From: Nocardioides jensenii JCM 1364 = NBRC 14755
GTDB lineage: Bacteria > Actinomycetota > Actinomycetes > Propionibacteriales > Nocardioidaceae
Length of the DNA: 64,000 nucleotides
Reading direction: 5' to 3'
Assembly: GCF_001552535.1 (NCBI RefSeq)
Contig: NZ_BCRJ01000003.1
Span: 186,001 to 250,000 of the forward strand
Positions within the stretch are counted from its first letter, which is position 1. Each line of letters starts with the position of its first letter. This document shows positions 31,401 through 39,933 of this stretch, in pieces. Position numbers and translations under genes: made by a program. The notes beneath the pieces were generated by a model. That model had not been told where the DNA came from, did not search any database, and saw only the letters and a list, made by a program, of their open reading frames with translations.

Positions 31401-33241
31401 CGCAGATGCTCCAACTCGTAGGGACGCTCGTCGACGACCTCGACCCCCATCGAGCTCAGCATGGGCAGGATCTGGCTCAACGACAGGGGCGAGCCGATTC
31501 GGTAGAGCTTCAGCCGGGCCTCGCCACGACCTGCGTCGAGGTGCTCGTAGAGAGACAGGTCGATGCCCTCGTCGCCCGTGATCGCCTCGAGACGACCGAG
31601 GTCCACCGCGCCCGTGCGGGCGGAGAAGTCCTCTTTGTAGGCCTCGGGGAACGACTCGACGTAGGCCTGACTCAACCGGGCGCCGACTTCTTCGCCGTAC
31701 TCGCTCACCACGGCCGCGGTGAAGTCGTCCTGCCACGAGCGGGCCGCCTCGATCAGCTCGCGCTCGAGGCCGGCGCCGTCGATCTCACGCACGGTCTGTC
31801 CCTGCGGTGGTCGGACGACGAAGTGCACACGGGCCATGTTGGACTCACTGACTCGCACCGTGAACTCCACCGAGTCGCCGCCGAGACGGTCACGGAGGAT
31901 GGCGGCGATGCGCTCGCGCACCGTCGTGTTGTAGCGATCGCGGGGCAGGTAGACCAGGCAGGAGAGGTAGCGGCCGTAGGTGTCACGTCGGACGAACAGT
32001 CGCAGCTGGCGCCGCTCGCGGGTGTACATCACCGCTTCGGCGATCTCGCTGAGCTGGTCGACCGGTGTCTGGAAGAGCTCGTCGCGCGGGTAGTTCTCCA
32101 ACGTGTCCATCAGCGCCTTGCCGGCGTGGCTGTGCGGCTCGAAGCCGACCCGAGCCATCACCTGGGCCGCCTTCTCGCGCAGCAACGGGATGCGGGTCAG
32201 GGACTCGGTGTAGGCAGCGCTGGAGAAGAGCCCGAGGAACCGGCGTTCACCGATCACGTCACCGGCCTCGTCGAAGACCTTGACGCCGACGTAGTCGAGG
32301 TAGGCGTCGCGGTGCACGGTTGCCCTCGAGTTGGCCTTGGCCAGGACCAGCAGCACCTTCTCGCGTGCCTTGGCCTTGACCAGCTCGGGCAGCCGACCGA
32401 ACGCCGCCGACAGGTCGGGGTCCGAGCGCAGGATGCCGAAGCCCGTGCCGGGGACCGCCCGCAACACGTCGTCACCCTCCACCACCTCGAGCTGGTACTC
32501 GCGGTAGCCCAGGAAGGTGAAGTGGTCGTCGGCCAGCCAGGTCAGGAGATCACGACCCTGCTGAACCTCCTCGGCGGGCAACGGCGGAGGGTTGGCGCTG
32601 AGATCGTCGACGATCTCATTGATCTTGTCGTGCATTCGCTGCCAGTCCTCGACCGCTTCACGCACGTCGCGCAGCACCCGCTGGAGCGCGGCCTCGATGG
32701 AGGCGATGTCGTCGCCCTCGGGGATGCGGTCGATCTCGACGTGCATCCACGACTCGCGAACCGAGCCCGCGTCCCCAGTGGCCGCCACGCCGTCCTCGGC
32801 GACGGCGATGTCCTGGAGCTCGCCGGTGATCGAGCGAACCACGTCGAAGTGCGGGTGCACGATGACATGCAGGTTCCGTTGCTGCTCGGCCAGCGCCATC
32901 GTGACCGAGTCGACCAGGAACGGCATGTCGTCGGTGACCACCTCGACCACCGAGTGCGCGTTCGCCGACCAGCCGTGCTCCTGCACAGTGGGCGTGAAGA
33001 CCCGCACGTTGGCGGTTCCCTGCGGCCTGGTCAGCCCCAGACGCCAATGACTCGCCAGGGCGCCGTAGAGATCGACCTCGCTGCGGTCACAGACGTCTTC
33101 GGGCGCGACGTGGCGGTAGTACGCCTTCAGCATCGCGGGCACGTGCTCGAGCGGAGGCCCGCCCGTGCCCTTGCGATTCGCGGCCAGATCGGTGGCCTTG
33201 GCGATCAACGTGGACTTGTTGTCATCGAGGGTGTTCGACAC
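28412..33241 (-). CDS. NAD-specific glutamate dehydrogenase, 180-kDa class
   Basis: A 1,609-residue enzyme, the normal length of the L_180 class that converts glutamate to 2-oxoglutarate and ammonia. The long N-terminal part carries regulatory domains (MPFLVDSVTMALAEQQRNLH; WLADDHFTFLGYREYQLEVV). The catalytic core starts near residue 790 with RFGAVARGGLRWSDRRDDFR and VPVGSKGGFFCKQLP, and the NAD domain has GEGGNLGFTQRG. The C-terminal ~300 residues are helical. P5C dehydrogenase nearby also yields glutamate, so the two could serve proline and glutamate breakdown, but they are separate units. The opposite strand has very long open frames that are by-products of the G+C bias. Confidence 0.95.
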   Translation of the reverse strand: MSNTLDDNKSTLIAKATDLAANRKGTGGPPLEHVPAMLKAYYRHVAPEDVCDRSEVDLYGALASHWRLGLTRPQGTANVRVFTPTVQEHGWSANAHSVVEVVTDDMPFLVDSVTMALAEQQRNLHVIVHPHFDVVRSITGELQDIAVAEDGVAATGDAGSVRESWMHVEIDRIPEGDDIASIEAALQRVLRDVREAVEDWQRMHDKINEIVDDLSANPPPLPAEEVQQGRDLLTWLADDHFTFLGYREYQLEVVEGDDVLRAVPGTGFGILRSDPDLSAAFGRLPELVKAKAREKVLLVLAKANSRATVHRDAYLDYVGVKVFDEAGDVIGERRFLGLFSSAAYTESLTRIPLLREKAAQVMARVGFEPHSHAGKALMDTLENYPRDELFQTPVDQLSEIAEAVMYTRERRQLRLFVRRDTYGRYLSCLVYLPRDRYNTTVRERIAAILRDRLGGDSVEFTVRVSESNMARVHFVVRPPQGQTVREIDGAGLERELIEAARSWQDDFTAAVVSEYGEEVGARLSQAYVESFPEAYKEDFSARTGAVDLGRLEAITGDEGIDLSLYEHLDAGRGEARLKLYRIGSPLSLSQILPMLSSMGVEVVDERPYELEHLRRPSYLYEFGLAYGRDLPANTRELFQDAIRAVWEDRNEIDGFNALVLAAGLTWRQATLLRAIAKYMRQGGTPFAQDYIEGALRSNVDITRLLVQLFEARFEPSSTADAEVVCERIDRALDDVASLDHDRILRSYRTIIDATLRTNYFQEGGTKPYISFKLEPSAIPDLPEPRPKYEIFVYSPRVEGVHLRFGAVARGGLRWSDRRDDFRTEVLGLVKAQMVKNTVIVPVGSKGGFFCKQLPDMSDRDAWLAEGIACYKTFISGMLDITDNLVDGETVPPVDVVRHDGDDAYLVVAADKGTASFSDIANGVANDYGFWLGDAFASGGSVGYDHKGMGITARGAWVSVQRHFREMGVDCQNEDFTAVGIGDMSGDVFGNGMLCSEHTRLVAAFDHRDIFLDPTPDSAASYAERRRLFDLPRSSWQDYDTSLISEGGGVFRRSLKSVPLTPQICEALDIDAGITSMAPNDLMKAILTSPVDLLWNGGIGTYVKGSDESHADAGDKANDPIRVNGEDLRVKCVGEGGNLGFTQRGRIEYAENGGRMNTDFIDNSAGVDTSDHEVNIKILLDGVVRDGDLTVKQRNELLATMTDEVADLVLRDNYEQNLALANGVANAAPLLHVHEDWMKELERRGVLNRDLEALPTSRQVRQRLDRGEGLRLPELSVLMAWTKIVLADELLASDLPDDPYLRGDLFAYFPEKMRQGYRSQMESHPLRREIIVTQVVNDLVNGAGMTFWPRLGGETGATAAELTRANFVAREIFGSLALRDELKSYDNKLPAEVQTRMRIEMRTLVERASRWLVTNRRPPLDSEATVDFFSVTTQKVMAELPTLITGRELDAFEQRRDYRIEQGVPEDLAARIAVLSPAYMILSIVETAEREGIDPLEVARVHFALGERLGLPSLVARILALPREDRWQTMARAALRDDLHAVHARLTSQVLTSTSPEESATARIADWEDKDEVLITRAVATLEEICSDDDADLARMSVGLRVVRGLLATS

Positions 33242-33351
33242 AACTCGACACTAGAGCCGTGGGTGTGACCCGGACAACACCACCCACCACACCCGCACGA
33301 ACGTCACCGAAACGTTAGGCGGCGGGCCGAGTTTCGGCCATGATGTCGGGC

Positions 33352-33822
33352 ATGAAGATCCAACACTCCGTCAGGTACGACGCTCCCGTCGCCGACGTCT
33401 ACGCGATGCTCACCGACCCGGCGTTCCGCGAGAAGGCAACCACGGCCCAGGTCGTCACGAAGCTCGATGTCTCCGTGGTGGCCGGCTCGGTGACCATCGA
33501 CACGGTCCGGCCCAACACGGATGTCCCAGCGTTCGCCAAGGCGGTGGCCGGTGAGAGCACGCACTCCGTCCAGGCGGAGCAGTGGACGGACGGCACCACC
33601 GCGGCTTTCAGTGTGAAGATGCCCGGCAAGCCGGGTCACATCAGCGGCACCAGGCGTCTCATCTCCGACGGCCAGGCCACCCTCGACACCTTCGACGGCG
33701 AGGCAAAGGTGTCGATCCCCCTGGTCGGCGGCAAGATCGAGAAGTTGATCGCGGACAAGCTCACCAGCTCCTGGAACATCGAGCACTCCGTGGGTACCCA
33801 GTGGCTGGAAGGCGACCGATGA
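33352..33822 (+). CDS. DUF2505 family protein, copy 1
   Basis: A 156-residue protein of the START/SRPBCC-like fold seen in DUF2505: KIQHSVRYDAPVADVYAMLT, FREKATTAQVV, MPGKPGHISGTRRL, and the closing VGGKIEKLIADKLTSSW. Such proteins are thought to bind a hydrophobic ligand; no reaction is known. The ATG at 33,352 is used, although two ATGs lie just upstream. Its stop overlaps the start of the second copy. Confidence 0.8.
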   Translation: MKIQHSVRYDAPVADVYAMLTDPAFREKATTAQVVTKLDVSVVAGSVTIDTVRPNTDVPAFAKAVAGESTHSVQAEQWTDGTTAAFSVKMPGKPGHISGTRRLISDGQATLDTFDGEAKVSIPLVGGKIEKLIADKLTSSWNIEHSVGTQWLEGDR

Positions 33823-34310
33823 AGAAGCTGACGCATGAGCTGACCTACCCCGGAGCCACGGTCGAGCAGGTGGTCGCCATGGTCTCCGACCCGGCCTTCC
33901 GCGAGGCGGTGGCCGACTACCAGGGTGTCATCCGCAAGACCGTCACGGTCTCGGGCGAGGTGCCGGCCAAGCGGATCGAGGTCGAGATCGTGCACGGCAC
34001 CGACCGGGTGCCGTCGTTCGCGAAGAAGTTCGTCGGCGACGAGATCCCGATCGTCCAGGTCGAGACGTGGTCCTCCGACACGGCGGCCGACGTGGAGGTC
34101 ACGATCCCGGGCAAGCCCGGTGACATGAAGGGCACCGCCCGCATCGAGCAGCGCGGCGACGATGTGGTCGAGACCCTCGACCTGGCCGTGCAGGTGAAGA
34201 TTCCGCTGGTCGGCGGCAAGGTCGAGGACCTCATCGTCGGTCTGCTGGCCAAGGGCTTCAAGGCCGAGAACAAGGTCGGCCTCACGTGGCTTGCCGGCGA
34301 GTGGAGCTGA
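33819..34310 (+). CDS. DUF2505 family protein, copy 2
   Basis: A 163-residue paralogue of the preceding gene: KKLTHELTYPGATVEQVVAM, FREAVADYQGVIRKTVTVSG, IPGKPGDMKGTARIE, VGGKVEDLIVGLLAKGF. The pair share layout but are clearly diverged, so this is an old tandem duplication. ATGA overlap indicates coupled translation and perhaps a heterodimer. Function unknown. Confidence 0.8.
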   Translation: MKKLTHELTYPGATVEQVVAMVSDPAFREAVADYQGVIRKTVTVSGEVPAKRIEVEIVHGTDRVPSFAKKFVGDEIPIVQVETWSSDTAADVEVTIPGKPGDMKGTARIEQRGDDVVETLDLAVQVKIPLVGGKVEDLIVGLLAKGFKAENKVGLTWLAGEWS

Positions 34311-34491
34311 CCTCACCCACCTCGGCCTCGGCCCGTTCCTCGGCGGCGATGTCGCGACGGCGTACGACGTAGACCACGGCGCCCAGCAGCAGGAACGGTC
34401 CGAACGCGACCGCCACCACCAGCCACTGCTCGTAGGCGTGCAGCTTGCCCATGTGCTGGGCAAGGATCGAGACCATCATCTGTGCTGTCAT
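34282..34491 (-). CDS. Small single-pass membrane protein
   Basis: A 69-residue protein with one strong membrane helix (WLVVAVAFGPFLLLGAVVYV) followed by VRRRD and an acidic tail. It overlaps the 3' end of the DUF2505 gene by 29 bases on the other strand. No family recognised; the positive residues after the helix suggest a cytosolic C-terminus. Confidence 0.6.
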   Translation of the reverse strand: MTAQMMVSILAQHMGKLHAYEQWLVVAVAFGPFLLLGAVVYVVRRRDIAAEERAEAEVGEVSSTRRQAT

Positions 34492-34561
34492 GACGGCCCC
34501 AGTCTCTCACCGGGGCCGTCAGGACAGCCAGACAGGTCTGCCGGACGGGCCCGCCCGTGCG

Positions 34562-36196
34562 TCAGTCGGTCAGCATGTGCGGGTAGCCGTGCTCCTTCGG
34601 CGGCACGAACGTCTCCTTGATGGAGCGCGGCGAGGTCCAGCGCATCAGGTTGCTCGGTGCCCCCGCCTTGTCGTTCGTGCCCGAGGCGCGGGCCCCACCG
34701 AACGGCTGCTGACCCACCACCGCACCGGTCGGCTTGTCGTTGATGTAGAAGTTGCCGGCCGCGAACCGCAGCGTCTTGCGGGCCCACGCGATCGCGGCAC
34801 GATCCTGCGCGATGACCGCGCCGGTCAGGGCGTACGGCGAGGCCGACTCGGCCTGCTCGACGACCTTCTCGAAGTCGGCGTCCTTGTAGACGTGGACGGC
34901 CAGGATCGGGCCGAAGTACTCGGTGGAGAACATCTGGTCGGTGGGGTCCGTGGAGGTGACCACGGTCGGCCGCACGAACCAGCCCACCGAGTCGTCGTAG
35001 GTGCCGCCCGCCTCGACGGTCAGGTGCTTGGTGCGCTTGGCCCGGGTGATCGCTGCCTTGTGCTTGGCGAAGGCCCGGTCGTCGATGACCGCACCCATGA
35101 AGTTGGACAGATCCGTCACGTCGCCCATCCGCAAGGCATCGACATCCCCGAGGAACTGGTCCTTGAGCTTGTCCCACACCGACTGCGCGACGTAGGCCCG
35201 TGACGCCGCGGAGCACTTCTGGCCCTGGTACTCGAACGCGCCGCGCAGCATCGCCACACGGGTGACGTCGGGGTCGGCGGAGGGGTGGGCGATGATGAAG
35301 TCCTTGCCCCCGGTCTCGCCGACGATGCGCGGGTAGGACCGGTAGTTGGCGATGTTCGCGCCGACCGTCGACCAGAGATGCTGGAAGACCGGCGTGGAGC
35401 CGGTGAAATGGATGCCGGCCAGGTCCGGGTGGGTCAGCGTGACGTCGGAGACCGCTGCGCCGTGGCCGGGCAGCATGTTGATCACGCCCGGGGGCATGCC
35501 GGCCTCCTCGAGCAGCTCCATGGTCAAGGACGCGGCCAGCTGCTGGGTGGTCGACGGCTTCCAGATCACGGTGTTGCCCATCAACGCCGGGGCGGTGGGC
35601 AGGTTGCCAGCGATCGCGGTGAAGTTGAACGGCGTGATCGCGTAGACGAAGCCCTCGAGGGGCCGGTGGTCGGTGCGGTTCCAGATGCCGGGGCTGTTCG
35701 CGATCGGCTGCTCGGTGAGGATCTGCTTGGCGTAGTGGACGTTGAAGCGCCAGAAGTCGATCAGCTCGCAGGCCGAGTCGATCTCGGCCTGCTGGGCGGT
35801 CTTGCTCTGCCCGAGCATCGTGGCGGCGTTGATCCGCTGGCGCCACGGGCCGGCAAGGAGGTCCGCCGCCTTGAGCAGGATGGCGCACCGCTCGTCGACC
35901 GGCATCGCCCGCCACTCCGGTGCTGCCTTGGCGGCCGCCTTGATCGCGGCGTCGGCGTCCTTGCCTGTCGAGTTCTTCAGCACACCCAGCACGTGCTGGT
36001 GGTCGTGCGGCTGCACGACCTTGATCTCTTCGCCACCGCCTGACTTCCGGCGGCCGCCGATGACCGCGCGCAAGGTGTGCTGCTTGCGCTCGAGCTTGTC
36101 GATCTCCGCCACCAGCTCGGCCCGTTCGGGGCTGCCGGGTGCGTAGGTCAGGTTCGGCTCGTTGGTGGGAGCCGGAGGAAAGGTGATTGCGTCCAT
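34562..36196 (-). CDS. pruA: 1-pyrroline-5-carboxylate dehydrogenase
   Basis: A 544-residue aldehyde dehydrogenase that oxidises glutamate semialdehyde/P5C to glutamate with NAD in proline catabolism. The general base is Glu294 in RIVGETGGKDF and the nucleophile Cys328 in YQGQKCSAAS; ITPFNFTAIAGN and the FSTEYFGPILAVHVY segment are typical of the PutA/RocA type. No proline dehydrogenase gene is in the window. Length and start (MDAITFPPAPTNEPN) match stand-alone actinobacterial enzymes. Confidence 0.95.
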   Translation of the reverse strand: MDAITFPPAPTNEPNLTYAPGSPERAELVAEIDKLERKQHTLRAVIGGRRKSGGGEEIKVVQPHDHQHVLGVLKNSTGKDADAAIKAAAKAAPEWRAMPVDERCAILLKAADLLAGPWRQRINAATMLGQSKTAQQAEIDSACELIDFWRFNVHYAKQILTEQPIANSPGIWNRTDHRPLEGFVYAITPFNFTAIAGNLPTAPALMGNTVIWKPSTTQQLAASLTMELLEEAGMPPGVINMLPGHGAAVSDVTLTHPDLAGIHFTGSTPVFQHLWSTVGANIANYRSYPRIVGETGGKDFIIAHPSADPDVTRVAMLRGAFEYQGQKCSAASRAYVAQSVWDKLKDQFLGDVDALRMGDVTDLSNFMGAVIDDRAFAKHKAAITRAKRTKHLTVEAGGTYDDSVGWFVRPTVVTSTDPTDQMFSTEYFGPILAVHVYKDADFEKVVEQAESASPYALTGAVIAQDRAAIAWARKTLRFAAGNFYINDKPTGAVVGQQPFGGARASGTNDKAGAPSNLMRWTSPRSIKETFVPPKEHGYPHMLTD

Positions 36197-36285
36197 GTCG
36201 CGATCGTGTCAGACAGTGACGTTGCTCTCAAATGTGCTGGTCCTGCGATGCGCAGGCACACCCGGCCCGACCTCGGCACGCAGGC

Positions 36286-36699
36286 TCAGAGAAGGTCGGC
36301 GATCTCCTGGGTGGCGAACCATGCGAGCTCTGCCACCACAACGCCGTCGGCATCTGCGGTCTGGTCGTCGGTGTCGACGTGGGCCGCGGCGACGTGCTTC
36401 CAGACCAGGTCACCCGGGGCACGCACTGCCGTGGGCTCGCCGGCCAGGTCCCGGGCCTCGACGGTGGTCACGTCGGCGGCGATCACGATGCGACGCGCTC
36501 CCCCGCCGCGGTGTTGCCAGGACTCGTCACCCGCGGCGGAGAGGGCGGCGTACTCCCATTCCTCGGAGTCTCCCTCGGGCCAGGCCGAGCGCAGGTCGTC
36601 GGTGACCGCGTGGGCGTCGAGGGGACCGGCCAGCCGTGAGTCCTCCACCAGCCGGGCGAGCTGATCGCGGTTCAGCGGGACGTAGATGCGGGTGCTCAT
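36286..36699 (-). CDS. Conserved actinobacterial hypothetical protein
   Basis: A 137-residue protein beginning MSTRIYVPLNRDQLARLVED, with DDLRSAWPEGDSEEWEYAAL and RRIVIAADV motifs. I recognise it as the sort of small conserved protein found in many actinobacteria next to acyltransferase genes (possibly DUF6912), without known function. Its ATG overlaps the stop of the upstream acyltransferase gene, so the two are co-translated. Confidence 0.7.
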   Translation of the reverse strand: MSTRIYVPLNRDQLARLVEDSRLAGPLDAHAVTDDLRSAWPEGDSEEWEYAALSAAGDESWQHRGGGARRIVIAADVTTVEARDLAGEPTAVRAPGDLVWKHVAAAHVDTDDQTADADGVVVAELAWFATQEIADLL

Positions 36700-38150
36700 G
36701 GCTTCCGCTCCGTGACCCTGCGGCGGCCTCGTGGCGCGCGCGGACGATCGTCGCTGGCGGAGTCGAGCAGCTCGTCGAGCGCCTCCGTCACGCACTGGCC
36801 GAAGACGCTCACGTCGGGCAGCGCGTCACGGTCGGCGGTGATTCCGTAGTGGACGGCCCCGTCGTACGACGTCACGCCGATCGCGAGTGCCTGACCGGGC
36901 AGCAGCGGCTGGACCGGATACGTCTCGACCATGCGGGCGCCCGCGGCGTAGAGCGGGAACTGCGGGCCCGGCACGTTGGTGATGGTGAGGTGGAAGCCCT
37001 TGCGCTGCTGAAGCGCTGCGACGCGTGAGCCGAGCGCGTGGAACGTGGTCGGGGCGAAGCCGGCGATCCCGGCCAGCCGGTTGGCCGCCACGGCCCGGCC
37101 CGTCTCTCGGTGGCTCTTGAACGCGTAGGAGACCTGGTGCAACCGGATCACCGGGCTGGCCTCGCCGATCGGCAGCGTGATCAGGTGACCCGTGATCTGG
37201 GTGCCGAGCGAGGTGGCCTCGAGCTCGTCATCGATCACCGACATCGGCACCATGGCGCGCAAGGACCGCATCGCCGAGGACGACGTGCCCCGAGCCATCA
37301 GCCAGCTGCGCAGCGCTCCGGTCACCGTGGCCAGGATGACGTCGTTGACCGACCCGCCGTGGGCCTGACGAATCCGGCGGTACACCTCCAGATCGGTGGA
37401 GACGGTGACGAAACGACGCTGCTCGGACAACTCGGCCGAGATCGGGGAGTCGGGAGCGGGCCGGCGGTTGGCCAGCGCGTTGACGACGGTGCGTGTGCGT
37501 TGACGTGCCTCGGTCATCCGCCGGGCGGCGGAGTCGACGGTGCTCAGCGTGGTCGACAGCAGCACCGCCGGCGAGCGGAGGTTGTCGAGCACGGCGTCGG
37601 CGGTGAGTCCCATGGGGGACGGCGTACGCCGTGGTGCCCAGTCGTCGGGCTCCAGGGACTTCGGCTCGGGCTTGGTGTCGAGCAGCACCTGGCCGAGGTC
37701 GACGGTCTCGACGCCGTCCACCAGGATCTGGTGCGACTTCGAGAGCACGGCCACCCTGCCGTCGGCCAGGCCCTCGATAAAGTAGACCTCCCACAGCGGT
37801 CGGCTCATGTCGAGCTGGCGGCTCATGATGCGCGAGACCAGCTCACGCAGCTGCTCGATAGTGCCGGGCCGCGGCAGGCCGGAGCGCCGTACGTGGAAGC
37901 CGAGGTCGAACCGTGAGTCGTCGACCCAGGTCGGGTTCGCGATCCGCCCCGGCACCTGCTGGATCCGCTGGCGATAGCGTGGCACGAAGGCGATCCGCTC
38001 GCCGATCAGATCGACCAGTGTCTGGTAGTCGAAGCCCGACTCCCCCGGCTCGAAGATCTCGAGGGTGGCGTTCTGCATGGGCGTGGACGCCGATTCGGTG
38101 TCCAGAAACACCAGGTCCCTGGACCGAAGACGCTCGCTCAATCGACTCAC
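36696..38150 (-). CDS. Wax ester synthase/diacylglycerol acyltransferase family protein with altered active site
   Basis: A 484-residue WS/DGAT-type acyltransferase (VFLDTES near the start; NVPGPQFPLYAAGARMVETY and SYDGAVHYGITADRD near the end, both typical). The HHxxxDG active-site motif reads HQILVDG (residues 140-146), so the second, catalytic histidine is Gln. Either it uses other residues, has another acyl substrate, or is inactive as a storage-lipid synthase. GTG 38,150 with CAGGGG upstream is the likely start; a longer frame begins at 38,219. The gene is divergent from the cupredoxin-like lipoprotein gene. Confidence 0.85.
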   Translation of the reverse strand: MSRLSERLRSRDLVFLDTESASTPMQNATLEIFEPGESGFDYQTLVDLIGERIAFVPRYRQRIQQVPGRIANPTWVDDSRFDLGFHVRRSGLPRPGTIEQLRELVSRIMSRQLDMSRPLWEVYFIEGLADGRVAVLSKSHQILVDGVETVDLGQVLLDTKPEPKSLEPDDWAPRRTPSPMGLTADAVLDNLRSPAVLLSTTLSTVDSAARRMTEARQRTRTVVNALANRRPAPDSPISAELSEQRRFVTVSTDLEVYRRIRQAHGGSVNDVILATVTGALRSWLMARGTSSSAMRSLRAMVPMSVIDDELEATSLGTQITGHLITLPIGEASPVIRLHQVSYAFKSHRETGRAVAANRLAGIAGFAPTTFHALGSRVAALQQRKGFHLTITNVPGPQFPLYAAGARMVETYPVQPLLPGQALAIGVTSYDGAVHYGITADRDALPDVSVFGQCVTEALDELLDSASDDRPRAPRGRRRVTERKP

Positions 38151-38236
38151 CCCTGTTCCACGCAATTTGCACTGCATGCGATTCTTGCAGAGGACCTGCC
38201 CGACCGGGCGCAGGTCCATCGTCTGGAGGAGTCGCA

Positions 38237-38614
38237 GTGCACCGTCGTCGAAGGTTGGCCGCCGGGGCCGCCGCCGTCCTGATCACCCTGACCGCCGCGT
38301 CCGCGTGCAGTTCCGGGGACTCCGGCGACAAGGGCGGCAGCAGCACCGAGGACGCATCTGTCATCAACGTCACCATCAAGGGCGACACGGTCGAGCCGAA
38401 CGGCAAGCGCTACGACGTCTCCCGCAACCAGACCGTCGAGTTCGTGATCGATGCCGATGAGGCCGGCGAGATCCACATCCACTCCAAGCCCGAGCAGGAG
38501 ATCGAGTACGCCGCGGGCACGTCGACGCACAAGGTGAGCTTCGACAAGCCGGGCATCTTCGCGGTCGAGTCGCACGCGCTCGAGAAGACCATCGTCGAGC
38601 TCGAGGTCCGCTGA
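38237..38614 (+). CDS. Cupredoxin-like lipoprotein
   Basis: A 125-residue exported lipoprotein: RRR, a hydrophobic stretch and a lipobox LTAASACSS with the lipidated Cys near residue 23. The mature part is a single beta domain (INVTIKGDTVEPNGKRYDVS, RNQTVEFVIDADEAGEIHIH, KPGIFAVESHALEKTIVELE). HIHS and SHALE supply histidines at the places used by cupredoxin-like proteins, but there is no cysteine or methionine pair that would make a classic type 1 copper site. GTG 38,237 follows a strong GGAGGAG. The membrane protein gene follows after 2 bases. Confidence 0.75.
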   Translation: MHRRRRLAAGAAAVLITLTAASACSSGDSGDKGGSSTEDASVINVTIKGDTVEPNGKRYDVSRNQTVEFVIDADEAGEIHIHSKPEQEIEYAAGTSTHKVSFDKPGIFAVESHALEKTIVELEVR

Positions 38615-38616
38615 GC

Positions 38617-39933
38617 GTGGATCTCTTCGCCCATGGCGTGGGCGGCGCGAAGGATCTCCCGATCCCCGCCGAGTACGCCATCGCCGGTGCCTGCGCTGCC
38701 CTGGCCGTCTCGTTCACCGTCCTGGCACTCGCCTGGCGTACGCCGCGCTTCAACACGGGATCCCCGGCGCGTCCGGCCGCCCCGCTGCTCACCGAGATCG
38801 TCGACTCGCCGTGGTTCCGAGGGCTGGTCCGGGCGTGGGGGTTCTCGTTCTTCCTCTACGTGGCCGCGGCCGGCGTGTTCGGCAAGGACCTCGCGATCAA
38901 CCCGATCTTCGGGGTCTTCTTCGTGCTGCTGTGGGTCGGCGTGGTGCCGATGTCGCTGGCCTTCGGGCCCTTCTACAAGGCGATCAGCCCGGTCCGCACC
39001 ATCAACTGGGCGCTGGCCAGGCTGTCCGGGTCAGACCCCGACGTCGGGCTGCGCACGTATCCGGAGCGGTTGGGCTACTGGCCGGCGGCCCTGGGGCTGT
39101 TCGCCTTCGTGTGGTTCGAGCTGGTCTATCCGTTCAACGCCGAGCTCGGTCCGCTCCGCCTGTGGTGTGCCATCTATGTCGGCGTGATGCTCATCGGCGG
39201 AGCGCTGTTCGGCAACCGGTTCTATGAGCACGCGGACCCGTTCGAGGTGCTCTCCACCCTGGTCGGTCACCTGTCCGTGTGGGGCCGGGAGCAGGGACGG
39301 GTCGTGCTGCGCAGTCCCTTGGCGAACCTCGATCTGGTGCCCGTCCGCCCGGGGCTGCTCGCGGTCGGGTCCGTGCTGCTGGGCAGCACCGCGTTCGACT
39401 CCTACAAGGGGTCGAACCACTGGACCCGGTTCATCCAGACCACGGACATGAACCCCAACTGGGTCAACCTGGCCGGGCTCGTCCTCTTCGTCGCAGCGGT
39501 GGGCCTGCTCTTCGCCGGCGCCACCATGCTCACCGGCATCCACGACGTGATGCGGCGCCGCGAGCTGCCGGCCGAGTTCGCGCACTCCCTCATCCCCATC
39601 GTGGTGGGCTACGTCGTCGCCCACTACCTGAGCTATCTCGTGGAATACGGTCAGCAGACCGTGATCCTGCTCAGCGACCCGCTGAGCAACGGGTCGAACC
39701 TCCTGGGCACCGGCAACCGGGCGATCAACTACTGGCTCAGCTATCACCCCACCTTCCTGGCCATGACCAAGGTGGCCGGGGTGATCGTCGGCCACGTGCT
39801 GGCCGTGGTGGCCGCGCACGACCGAGCCGTGCGCCTGCTGCCGAAGCGCCACCAGCTGACCGGTCAGCTGTCGCTGCTGGTGGTGATGGTCGGGTTCACC
39901 ATCGGCGGCCTGGCCCTGCTCTTCAGCTCCTGA
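38617..39933 (+). CDS. Polytopic membrane protein partnered with the lipoprotein
   Basis: A 438-residue protein with about ten to twelve hydrophobic segments (first YAIAGACAALAVSFTVLAL) and histidines at or near membrane ends (HYLSYLVEYG, YHPTFLAMTK, GHVLAVVAAHDRA). I do not recognise a transporter or enzyme signature. Tight coupling with a cupredoxin-like lipoprotein suggests a membrane redox or metal function, as an inference. GTG 38,617 lies 2 bases after the lipoprotein stop. It converges with the CpaE-like gene, overlapping by 11 bases. Confidence 0.7.
   Translation: MDLFAHGVGGAKDLPIPAEYAIAGACAALAVSFTVLALAWRTPRFNTGSPARPAAPLLTEIVDSPWFRGLVRAWGFSFFLYVAAAGVFGKDLAINPIFGVFFVLLWVGVVPMSLAFGPFYKAISPVRTINWALARLSGSDPDVGLRTYPERLGYWPAALGLFAFVWFELVYPFNAELGPLRLWCAIYVGVMLIGGALFGNRFYEHADPFEVLSTLVGHLSVWGREQGRVVLRSPLANLDLVPVRPGLLAVGSVLLGSTAFDSYKGSNHWTRFIQTTDMNPNWVNLAGLVLFVAAVGLLFAGATMLTGIHDVMRRRELPAEFAHSLIPIVVGYVVAHYLSYLVEYGQQTVILLSDPLSNGSNLLGTGNRAINYWLSYHPTFLAMTKVAGVIVGHVLAVVAAHDRAVRLLPKRHQLTGQLSLLVVMVGFTIGGLALLFSS

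Noticed and set aside
29273-33268. A 1,331-codon open frame opposite the glutamate dehydrogenase gene
   Set aside because: High G+C codon bias keeps the opposite strand open; the translation has no family features and the minus-strand gene is full length and well conserved.
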